Below the pieces are notes generated by a model, which saw only the letters and a list, made by a program, of their open reading frames with translations, was not told the DNA's origin and did not search any database. A DNA stretch of 37,471 nt, taken from Candidatus Uhrbacteria bacterium (GTDB lineage: Bacteria; Patescibacteriota; Patescibacteriia; UBA9934; GWF2-40-263). A program made the position numbers and the translations under genes. Below are positions 15,436-23,384 of the stretch, in pieces. Position 1 is the first letter of the stretch; each line of letters opens with the position of its first letter. The stretch lies in assembly GCA_016219925.1 (NCBI GenBank), contig JACRJU010000013.1, positions 244,472 through 281,942 on the forward strand. Direction: 5' to 3'.

Positions 15436-18228
15436 TTAGGAAGAAAGAATCAAATGACATTTCTTATACTTTTTGCCACTGCCGCATGGACATGGATCAT
15501 TACGACCGACTTTTTCCTCCGCATGCCCCGCCCCGCCCGTGCTTCCCCCCTTGTCCGCTCCACTCATCACCACCCCTTTACGTTCAAACACCGATTGGGC
15601 GAGTTGGACCTGCACGCGCATATCAACCGCATGCTTGAGAAATTTGAAAAACGAATACGTGATCTCGCGATTGATTGCCCCAAGGAGTTCTTGATACAAC
15701 ACGTACCCTTCTTTTTTATATTCAATAAGCGGATCGCGCTGGCCATATCCACGTAGACCAATGCCGGTGCGCAACGCCCCCATCGCCGCCAAGTGATCAA
15801 TCCACAGCACATCGACCGCGCGTAAAATCACCCCACGCTCAATCTGATGCAACTCAGATTTCTCATCAAACAACGTTGAGACCTGATCATAATACGCACT
15901 CATCATTTCCATAACGGCTCCAATCAGGCGTGTGCGTTTTGCCGCCAAATCATTTTTATCGCCTGCGGAGGATTCTTCAATCTGACGCAACACCTCTTTC
16001 TGCTCATTCGAAAGCGGCAAAATAGTTCCGATGGTGTCGATGATCTCTTTTTGTTCAACCGGAACATTTTCCGGTTTCTGATCAGGCTCCACTGTCACAA
16101 TGCGTGTCGCGTCGGCCGTTGGAACTTGAATGCCCACCTCGCCCATATGAAAGAGCACCACTTGTTCCACTTCCCCTTCGATAATATCCAAAATGCGCTC
16201 GCGCAACTTTTCCGGCTCATGAGCAAACGTATCAAGCACTTCTCGTCGGCGCGCATAAATCACCTCACGATGTTTGTTGAGCACGTCATCATATTCGAGC
16301 AGATGTTTACGTGTATCAAAGTGATGGCCCTCAACGCGCTCCTGGGCTTTTTCAATCGAACGCGTGACCATGCCATTTTCAATCGGCATGTCTTCGGGAA
16401 TACCTAAACGATCCATCATCCCCTTGGTACGATCCGATCCAAAAATGCGCATCAAGTCATCTTCCATGGAAATATAAAACTGGGTTGATCCCGGATCGCC
16501 TTGGCGACCAGACCGTCCGCGTAACTGATTATCAATGCGACGCGAGTCATGCCGCTCCGTGCCAATCACATGAAGACCTCCGGCTGTTTTAACTGTACCT
16601 TCATCTTCAGCGACAGGGGGATTGCCTCCTAAACGGATGTCCACACCACGGCCAGCCATGTTTGTGGCAATGGTCACAGCTCCCGGTCGTCCAGCTTGCG
16701 CGATGATTTCCGCCTCACGCGCGTGGTTTTTCGCATTCAAAATTTCATGGCGCACGCCAGCCGCTGACAAAAGCTCCGAGAGCATCTCATTTTTTTCCAC
16801 GGAGATGGTTCCCACCAAAATCGGCTGACCTTTCTGTTGCAATTGTTTGATCTCTTGCACAACGGCCTGAAACTTTCCGCGTTCCGTTTTATAAATGCGA
16901 TCTTGCAAATCCGCGCGTGCCACCGGCACATTGGTTGGAATTTCCGTGACTTCCAAATTGTAAATTTTGGCAAATTCTTCCGCTTCAGTTGCGGCCGTTC
17001 CAGTCATTCCGGACAACTTGTCATACATGCGGAATAAATTTTGAAACGTGATGGTTGCAAGTGTTTGGCTTTCTTTTTGGATTTCCACTCCTTCTTTGGC
17101 TTCGATCGCTTGATGGATCCCTTCCGAAAATCGTCGGCCGGGCATGATACGACCCGTAAATTCATCCACAATGATCACCTCTCCCTCTTTGACGATATAA
17201 TGAACATCTTTTTTATAGTTCGCCATGGCCCGCAAAGCGGTGTCGGCAAAACGCGCGTACAAGCCGGAACCTGCCGCATAGAGATTATCAATCCCGATCG
17301 CCTTTTCTACTCGCTCAATGCCCGCATCGGTAAATGTGGCCGTACGCAATTTTTCATCGACGTTGTAATCATCGTTTTCTTTAAGCGTGGCTACGATTTG
17401 GGAGAAGCGGTGGTAAAGCTCGTTGGATTCTTCCGCAGGAGCGGAAATGATCAGTGGTGTGCGCGCTTCATCAATTAAGATAGAGTCGATTTCGTCCACA
17501 ATGGCGAAATGCAAATCACGCATGACCATCTGATCAAGCGTTTGCGCCATGTTGTCGCGCAAATAATCAAACCCGAATTGATTATTCGTTCCGTAGGTGA
17601 TATCCGCGCCATAGGCCTCTTTGCGCGGAACCGGGCGCAAATAATCTTCACGCACACGGAATGATCCCACTTCGTCGCGTGTTTCATCCGCGGCTTGCTC
17701 CTCCACAGAGCCTTCTTCATGTTTATAATTCGGATCGTACACAAATCCGCCTTCGTGCTGGACACAACCAACACTCAAACCGAGTGCATGAAACACTTGC
17801 CCCATCCACACCGCATCGCGACGCGCCAAATAATCGTTTACGGTAACAAGATGACAGCCTTTGCCTGTGAGGGCGTTGAGATATAACGGCGCGGTTGACG
17901 TGAGTGTTTTTCCTTCACCGGTGCGCATTTCCGCAATGCCGCCTTTATGCATAACCAATCCTCCCATGAGCTGAACATCAAAGTGACGTTGGCCGAGAGT
18001 TCGCTTGGCCGTTTCGCGCACTACGGCAAACGCTTCATCGGTGATCGCATCGAGCGATTCGCCCGCAAGGAGACGCTCCTTGAACGAAACGGTTTTGGTT
18101 TTAAGCTCCTCATCCGTCAGAGCAGAAACCTGTGGTTCAAGAGCTGTCATGCTATCCACTTCGCGCTGTAAATCCGAAAGGACTTTTTTATTGGGATCTC
18201 CAAAGAGAATCTTCAAAAATTTCGACAT
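15436..18228 (-). CDS. secA: Preprotein translocase ATPase SecA
   Basis: MRTGEGKT, DEIDSILIDEARTPLIISAP, TNMAGRGVDIRLGG, C-terminal SEC-C motif VGRNDPCPCGSGKKYKKCH. Confidence 0.98.
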   Translation of the reverse strand: MSKFLKILFGDPNKKVLSDLQREVDSMTALEPQVSALTDEELKTKTVSFKERLLAGESLDAITDEAFAVVRETAKRTLGQRHFDVQLMGGLVMHKGGIAEMRTGEGKTLTSTAPLYLNALTGKGCHLVTVNDYLARRDAVWMGQVFHALGLSVGCVQHEGGFVYDPNYKHEEGSVEEQAADETRDEVGSFRVREDYLRPVPRKEAYGADITYGTNNQFGFDYLRDNMAQTLDQMVMRDLHFAIVDEIDSILIDEARTPLIISAPAEESNELYHRFSQIVATLKENDDYNVDEKLRTATFTDAGIERVEKAIGIDNLYAAGSGLYARFADTALRAMANYKKDVHYIVKEGEVIIVDEFTGRIMPGRRFSEGIHQAIEAKEGVEIQKESQTLATITFQNLFRMYDKLSGMTGTAATEAEEFAKIYNLEVTEIPTNVPVARADLQDRIYKTERGKFQAVVQEIKQLQQKGQPILVGTISVEKNEMLSELLSAAGVRHEILNAKNHAREAEIIAQAGRPGAVTIATNMAGRGVDIRLGGNPPVAEDEGTVKTAGGLHVIGTERHDSRRIDNQLRGRSGRQGDPGSTQFYISMEDDLMRIFGSDRTKGMMDRLGIPEDMPIENGMVTRSIEKAQERVEGHHFDTRKHLLEYDDVLNKHREVIYARRREVLDTFAHEPEKLRERILDIIEGEVEQVVLFHMGEVGIQVPTADATRIVTVEPDQKPENVPVEQKEIIDTIGTILPLSNEQKEVLRQIEESSAGDKNDLAAKRTRLIGAVMEMMSAYYDQVSTLFDEKSELHQIERGVILRAVDVLWIDHLAAMGALRTGIGLRGYGQRDPLIEYKKEGYVLYQELLGAINREITYSFFKFLKHAVDMRVQVQLAQSVFERKGVVMSGADKGGSTGGAGHAEEKVGRNDPCPCGSGKKYKKCHLILSS

Positions 18229-18238
18229 AGACCGCGGT

Positions 18239-18267
18239 ATTATGCGCTGGATGTGAAAAAAAAACAA
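18239..18267 (-). promoter_or_regulatory. Promoter of secA: TTGTTT-N17-CATAAT, 10 nt before ATG
   Basis: -35 at 18267-18262, -10 at 18244-18239, ATG at 18228. Confidence 0.55.
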
Positions 18268-18286
18268 GGCTTTTACGAAGTCTTGA
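18256..18286 (-). terminator. Rho-independent terminator of hpf
   Basis: Reverse strand CAAGACTT-CGTAA-AAGCCTTG followed by T9. Confidence 0.7.
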
Positions 18287-18288
18287 TG

Positions 18289-18639
18289 CTATATATCCTT
18301 ACCAGGCCTCTTCGCCTTTTGAGAACGATCTGTTCGTTTATCTTTATAATCTGAAATCTGACGACGGAGGTGATCCCGAACCCGATCAATCGCTTCGTAA
18401 AGGTCTTCAGATTCTTCTTCTGATCGCAGATCCGCCCCGGGCAAATGCAAGAACATCTCTGCACGAAAATAGGGACCCTTCGCGTGATGTCGTGTGGATT
18501 TTCCGACTTCGACTTGAAGCGTGTCTGCGGGATCGAACTCCCCACATAATTTTTTGAGCTGTTCGACTTTCTCATCGACATACGCACGAATGGCGTCGGT
18601 GAGATCCATGTTGGTTGCTTTGAGAGTGGTGATGCGCAT
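18289..18639 (-). CDS. hpf: Ribosome hibernation promoting factor / RaiA family
   Basis: MRITTLKATNMDLTDAIRAYVDEKVEQLKKL...VEVGKSTRHHAKGPYFRAEMFLHLPG...EDLYEAIDRVRDHLRRQI. Confidence 0.9.
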   Translation of the reverse strand: MRITTLKATNMDLTDAIRAYVDEKVEQLKKLCGEFDPADTLQVEVGKSTRHHAKGPYFRAEMFLHLPGADLRSEEESEDLYEAIDRVRDHLRRQISDYKDKRTDRSQKAKRPGKDI

Positions 18640-18657
18640 AGCAAAAGGCTAAGAGGA

Positions 18658-19623
18658 CTAAAACCCGACGAGCTCAACTTCCTCCCTTAAGAATACCCCA
18701 AGTTCATTTCTCGCGCGAGTCTTGATCAGAGCAATCAGTTGAACAACATCGTCGGCTGTTGCCGTTCCGGTGTTGACCACAAAGTTTCCGTGTTTGTCGC
18801 TGATTTTTGCTCCACCGATCTGCTTGCCTTTCAGGTCCAGCTGGTCGATGAGCCACCCGGCGGAAATCCGCCGGGCTTGGCTCATCTCACTAGGGATATC
18901 GAATTTCTGTTGAAGACGTTGCAGTTCATCTTCGGAGATAACCTCGTAATTTTTGAAAAGACATCCGGCCGATCCGGCATCTAACGGTTGAGAAGATTTG
19001 CGTGAAGACAATTTGTATTCAAGATCAGCTTGCAGAGCGACTGAATCGCCTGATTTGAAACTAAACGTCGCGGATAAAACAATATCGGACGAATGTTTAA
19101 TGGCGGACTCCCGATACCCAAATTGCAAATCAGACTTTGAGAGCGTCCTGATTTCGCCATTTCGAAGGACCATCGCTTCAACAAGATGATCTTTCGTTTC
19201 TCCACCAAAACACCCCGCATTCCCACGCACGGCGCCGCCAATGGTTCCCGGAAGCGATATGGCCCACGTAAATCCGGAAAGACCGGCTTGAGCCGTGGCA
19301 CGCGCCAGAGCGGCTGAAAGAACCCCAGCTTCCGCTTGGGCGGTTGTGCCCTCAATTCGAATTCCACGCATGGCCATCTGAATAACCATCCCATCAAATC
19401 CCTCGTCACTGACCAGAGTATTCGATCCTCCCCCCATGACAAAAACAGCGATCTTGTTTTGATGAGCAAGATCGAGAATCTGTCTGAGTTCGTTGAGGGT
19501 TCTCACCTCAACGAACCAACGCGCAGGCCCGCCAATGCGAAAATTCGTATGGCGCGACATCGGCTCCTGTTCTTTCATCCGTTCGCCAACAATTTGCTTA
19601 AGCTGTTGCGAGATATCACTCAT
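18658..19623 (-). CDS. murB: UDP-N-acetylenolpyruvoylglucosamine reductase
   Basis: HTNFRIGGPARWF, MGGGSNTLVSDEGFDG, SLPGTIGGAVRGNAGCFGGE, SAGCLFKN. Confidence 0.95.
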   Translation of the reverse strand: MSDISQQLKQIVGERMKEQEPMSRHTNFRIGGPARWFVEVRTLNELRQILDLAHQNKIAVFVMGGGSNTLVSDEGFDGMVIQMAMRGIRIEGTTAQAEAGVLSAALARATAQAGLSGFTWAISLPGTIGGAVRGNAGCFGGETKDHLVEAMVLRNGEIRTLSKSDLQFGYRESAIKHSSDIVLSATFSFKSGDSVALQADLEYKLSSRKSSQPLDAGSAGCLFKNYEVISEDELQRLQQKFDIPSEMSQARRISAGWLIDQLDLKGKQIGGAKISDKHGNFVVNTGTATADDVVQLIALIKTRARNELGVFLREEVELVGF

Positions 19624-19657
19624 ATTTTTTACACTTTGCCACAAATCCATCAAAGAA

Positions 19658-19676
19658 AAAAGACCCGAAAGGGTCT
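19658..19676 (-). terminator. Rho-independent terminator of the laccase-domain gene
   Basis: Reverse strand AGACCC-TTTC-GGGTCT-TTTTT. Confidence 0.8.
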
Positions 19677-20560
19677 CAGTTGAGCTTCACCACCACGAGA
19701 TTGCGCATCAGCGCATTGCGGCGGTTGGAGTGAAACAGCGGCTCGGAGCCATCGCTCGAGGTGGCGGTGTCGAAGCCATCCCAGACCATGTTGTCAAATG
19801 GGATCCCCAACTTCCAGAGCTGGACCTTCGCCAGAGCCACCAGATCGATCTTGCCCTGCACGGAATCCGTGACGATCGGCGGCTGATCGCGAAGCTGTCC
19901 GGCGTGCATCGCGTACTTCTGGGTGAGATGCCTGATGAGCTGGGCGTTGGCCGCGGCGTACTTGTTGGGAACCGGATTCCCGTCCGGACCCGGCACCATC
20001 TCGGTGGTCGGATGGACGAAGGTCTCCGGACCGATGCCGGCGGCCAGGAAGACGAGGAGCTTGCTAGGGTCGACTCTCGCGTACCTGTTGAGCGCATCGA
20101 GGCCGGCTTCGATGACCGAGGCGTACTGGCGCGGTGGCTTCCCCGCAAGCCGCTCGCGGTCGATGAGCGCGTTGCGTCCGCAGTGCAGAGCGACCAGAGT
20201 ATGCTGGTAACAATCGTACACTACGGTCGTGAGACAATCAGCGCTCGCCAGGATGTAGGCGTCACCGGACTCTGTCAGGAGCACGCCGTCGGCGTCAACC
20301 CCACGGAAGAAACGTGGCAATCGTTCGACGGTGAGCTGGCTGGGCTCGCAGACCATGGCGTGGAACGCCGGCCGCGGCACCAGAGCCCGATGGATCTCGA
20401 GCTGATCCATCACTTCGGCGATGTCCGCCGAGACCCCGGGGTTGTTGGCTTCGATGGCCTCGGGCGTTTCGCCCGCGAAGTTCCAGTTGCGAACCGTGCC
20501 GAACACGGCCACCAGCACGTCACCATGCCACAACCCTTTCACATACGCCGGAGACTTCAT
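19676..20560 (-). CDS. YfiH/PgeF-like laccase-domain protein (divergent)
   Basis: GVDADGVLLTESGDAYILASADCLTTVVYD...VALHCGRNALI...LAAGIGPETF...DLVALAKVQLWKLGI...LFHSNRRNALMRNLVVVKL; ADC and ALHCG core. Start at 20560, GGAGG 5 nt upstream. Confidence 0.8.
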   Translation of the reverse strand: MKSPAYVKGLWHGDVLVAVFGTVRNWNFAGETPEAIEANNPGVSADIAEVMDQLEIHRALVPRPAFHAMVCEPSQLTVERLPRFFRGVDADGVLLTESGDAYILASADCLTTVVYDCYQHTLVALHCGRNALIDRERLAGKPPRQYASVIEAGLDALNRYARVDPSKLLVFLAAGIGPETFVHPTTEMVPGPDGNPVPNKYAAANAQLIRHLTQKYAMHAGQLRDQPPIVTDSVQGKIDLVALAKVQLWKLGIPFDNMVWDGFDTATSSDGSEPLFHSNRRNALMRNLVVVKLN

Positions 20561-20597
20561 GCGATCCTCCACTTGTACACCTAATGTGCAAGAGCAG

Positions 20598-20626
20598 ACG
20601 CTATCAGAAAACCGCCACGATGTCAA
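20598..20626 (-). promoter_or_regulatory. Promoter of the laccase-domain gene: TTGACA-N17-TAGCGT
   Basis: -35 at 20626-20621, -10 at 20603-20598, leader with TGGAGG before ATG at 20560. Confidence 0.6.
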
Positions 20627-20643
20627 TCGTAACGGCCCTCATT

Positions 20644-22014
20644 CTATCGAACCATTTGTCGCGCCAATTCATCAATCGTCCCTGCCCCCTGAATGATCAC
20701 AACGCTTTGCGAATCGAGAAGCCCCATGATCCCTTTTTGAGCCTCTTCAAAATCAGGAGCAAATCGCACAGTCAGATCAGGACGTTTCAAAGAAATTGCG
20801 TCAACAAGATGTTGACTCGAAATTGTCTCCTGTTCTGTGCGGCCATCCACGCGGTAAATCTCCGACAATACGAGAGCATCCGCTTCGCTCAAAGCCGTCA
20901 CAAAATCCTCAAACAACGCCTCGGTGCGCGCATGCTGATGCGGTTGAAAACATAAAATAATGCGCCGATTGGGAAACAGTTCACGAGCCGCCTGAAGCGT
21001 CACACGAACGGCTGTGGGGTGATGACCATAATCAGAAATGATGGGCGCTCCTTGAACTTCTCCGACGCGCTCAAAGCGTCGCCAAATTCCCGGAAATGAA
21101 CCTAAAGCCCGAACGCAGGTCTCAAAGGGAATTCCAAGCTCCATCGCCGCGGCAATGGCGGCCAATGCATTGGAGACATTAAAGGCGCCGGGAACCTGAA
21201 GAGAAAGCGTCCCGAGAGCTTCCTTTGGAACAAGACGATGAATTTCAACCGATTGCAGACCTTGCGCAACCGTTCGCGCACGTTGATGATAGTGCGCCTG
21301 AACGTCTGATCCATAACGCACAGGATTCGCAATATGAAGCGTTTGGGAAACTGGATCATCCGCGTTCACAATCACCAAACCCATTCCCGATAGACGATCA
21401 ACAAATGTCTGAAAAGCTATTCGAATATTTTCAAGCGTTCGATAAAAATCCAGATGATCGGCTTCGATACTGGTAAGTACAATCATCTCCGGATGCAGAT
21501 GGAGCATGTTCGCCTGATGCTCGCATCCTTCAATCACCAAAAATCGTCCGCTCCCGACGCGCAAATTACCGTGCGCAAATGACGGAACGAAGGAGCCAAG
21601 AATTACGGTAGGATCATAGCCAGCCGCTTCCAAAATAAGACCGATCATCGCTGTCGTCGTGCTTTTCCCGTGTGTGCCTGTGACGACGATGGTTGAATAA
21701 TGTTTAGAGAGTTCCCCCAAAGCCTCGGCATAAGACAGCACGGGCAGGCCAAGCTCTTTGGCGAGCTGATACTCCGGATTCGTATCGGGAACCGCCGGCG
21801 AATGAATCACAAACTCGGCTTGCGAAGGGAGATTCGATACGGCATGTCCCTTCTGAATCACCGCTCCGCGCGCAACCAAATCACGGGTGATCTCCCCGAT
21901 ATGCAAATCAGAACCTGTCACCTGCTTGCCTTGCAACAAAAATAATTTCGCGAGCGCGGACATGCCGATCCCACCAATACCAATGAGGTGGATGTGCTGA
22001 ACTTCAGAAAACAT
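20644..22014 (-). CDS. murC: UDP-N-acetylmuramate--L-alanine ligase
   Basis: HIHLIGIGGIGMSALAKLFLLQGKQVTGSDL, VTGTHGKSTTTAMIG, DYGHHPTAVRVTL, CFQPHQHART. Confidence 0.96.
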   Translation of the reverse strand: MFSEVQHIHLIGIGGIGMSALAKLFLLQGKQVTGSDLHIGEITRDLVARGAVIQKGHAVSNLPSQAEFVIHSPAVPDTNPEYQLAKELGLPVLSYAEALGELSKHYSTIVVTGTHGKSTTTAMIGLILEAAGYDPTVILGSFVPSFAHGNLRVGSGRFLVIEGCEHQANMLHLHPEMIVLTSIEADHLDFYRTLENIRIAFQTFVDRLSGMGLVIVNADDPVSQTLHIANPVRYGSDVQAHYHQRARTVAQGLQSVEIHRLVPKEALGTLSLQVPGAFNVSNALAAIAAAMELGIPFETCVRALGSFPGIWRRFERVGEVQGAPIISDYGHHPTAVRVTLQAARELFPNRRIILCFQPHQHARTEALFEDFVTALSEADALVLSEIYRVDGRTEQETISSQHLVDAISLKRPDLTVRFAPDFEEAQKGIMGLLDSQSVVIIQGAGTIDELARQMVR

Positions 22015-22024
22015 AGGAGGAGAA

Positions 22025-22053
22025 AGGATGCCCTAATATTTTACTCTTGTCAA
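22025..22053 (-). promoter_or_regulatory. Promoter of murC: TTGACA-N17-CATCCT, 10 nt before ATG
   Basis: -35 at 22053-22048, -10-like at 22030-22025. Confidence 0.45.
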
Positions 22054-22055
22054 TG

Positions 22056-22081
22056 AAAAAAGAGCCAGTCGAATGGCTCCC
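22056..22081 (-). terminator. Rho-independent terminator of the 22086-23297 gene
   Basis: Reverse strand GAGCCA-TTCGAC-TGGCTC-TTTTTT. Confidence 0.8.
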
Positions 22082-22085
22082 GAGT

Positions 22086-23297
22086 TCACGTTGCATGTGT
22101 GCGATCGGTGATCAGCATCACCACATCGCCCACCACGCCGTTGTAACTGATCGAACCGTCTGGGCGAAGGTTCCATGCGTACTCAAGGGCATCGTGACGC
22201 CGACTGTTAACGATGGCGCGACGAAAACGGCCGTTGCTTTCGATCCAGGCATCCAAACGTCCGCGGTTTCCCACCACGAAATCGACAAAGAAATGCCCGG
22301 GCTTCGCCTGAATATTCTGGCGGTGCGTCACCAGACTCATCGGACCGTCGCCTTGCAGACCCGCATGGATACACGCCATACACCACACCCCATTCGGCGA
22401 CCACGCAAGGTCTCCAGCTCCTAGAGCGAACAGCCCCTCAAACTGCACGCCACAATTCATGACCAGTCGCCGTACCGTCTTTCCTTCCGTACTCACGCGA
22501 ACGAGATAGGCCAAACCTTTCTCATCCGGCGACGTCCACATTCGCTCGAGGATTCCCTCGACAGACAGCACCCTTTCTCGACCGTTGCCTGGAGCGTTGA
22601 AGAGTTGGACGAAGGAGTGATCTTCTGTCCGCAGACCAATGGCATAGCGTCTTCGCCATCGCCCCAATCCAGTGATCTCGGTTGAACAAGAGATCGGTAG
22701 AGGATACCAGTCCTCGAACCCTCCGCGCCCAACGGTGTAGCGATAGCGCATCCCAGCGATCGGCTCCAACACGAGGAGGCGTTGATCCTGCAAACCACTG
22801 ACGATGGCCCGCATGTTCACATGAAGCACATCCGGCAAACCGGGGCTGACGATCCGGCAGATGTCCATCTCATCCTGCCGATGTCTGGCGAAGATGACAG
22901 GCCCAGCTGGGCCATACTGAATGCCCAGGACATCGTCGGCCTGACAAAGCGTTTGGATGCTTTGTGTGGTCACCCGTACGATCGCAGATCGATTCTCACC
23001 CGCGAGACGGCCGAAAATGATCACCGAAGAGCCGTCCACCCACAGGGCGACCGGCCGATCACCGATGAAAGCTGCAGACAGCTGTTGGCCATTCAGACAA
23101 GGCCATATCAGCCCGCTGGGACCGAACATCCAACTTGCCGCGCTTCGCCCGTCGGCACTCACAATCAGCTCGCCCGAGGCGAGCATCGCTCGAATGCGAT
23201 CATGATGGAGCGCTTCACCGAGATGAAGCACGTGTTGGTACAGCCCGTGAAACGCGGACTGTCTGACTTCAACAGCTTTTGCGCAACAGGCCAACAT
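22086..23297 (-). CDS. Hypothetical protein, probable beta-propeller (TolB/WD40-like repeats)
   Basis: Repeating segments such as VSADGRSAASWMFGPSG, TSPDEKGLAYLVRVS and LAWSPNGVWCMACIH suggest PD40/TolB-like blades. Start at 23297, GGAGG 5 nt upstream. Confidence 0.6.
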   Translation of the reverse strand: MLACCAKAVEVRQSAFHGLYQHVLHLGEALHHDRIRAMLASGELIVSADGRSAASWMFGPSGLIWPCLNGQQLSAAFIGDRPVALWVDGSSVIIFGRLAGENRSAIVRVTTQSIQTLCQADDVLGIQYGPAGPVIFARHRQDEMDICRIVSPGLPDVLHVNMRAIVSGLQDQRLLVLEPIAGMRYRYTVGRGGFEDWYPLPISCSTEITGLGRWRRRYAIGLRTEDHSFVQLFNAPGNGRERVLSVEGILERMWTSPDEKGLAYLVRVSTEGKTVRRLVMNCGVQFEGLFALGAGDLAWSPNGVWCMACIHAGLQGDGPMSLVTHRQNIQAKPGHFFVDFVVGNRGRLDAWIESNGRFRRAIVNSRRHDALEYAWNLRPDGSISYNGVVGDVVMLITDRTHAT

Positions 23298-23324
23298 GAA
23301 AACCTCCACTCGCACGGTCACTTC

Positions 23325-23353
23325 AACCTATGAATTTTTTTGAGATTTGTCAA
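23325..23353 (-). promoter_or_regulatory. Promoter of the propeller gene: TTGACA-N17-TAGGTT
   Basis: -35 at 23353-23348, -10 at 23330-23325. Confidence 0.6.
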
Positions 23354-23375
23354 TGTTCTAACGCTCTCGTACAAT
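23347..23375 (+). promoter_or_regulatory. Promoter of glyA: TTGTCA-N17-TACAAT, 9 nt before ATG
   Basis: -35 at 23347-23352, -10 at 23370-23375, ATG at 23385. Confidence 0.65.
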
Positions 23376-23384
23376 AGGCGGAGT

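Noticed and set aside
19493-20584. 363-aa + strand ORF antisense to the laccase-domain gene
   Set aside because: Sense strand has clear YfiH-like motifs, promoter, SD and terminator; the antisense product is R/H/G/V-rich with no family features.
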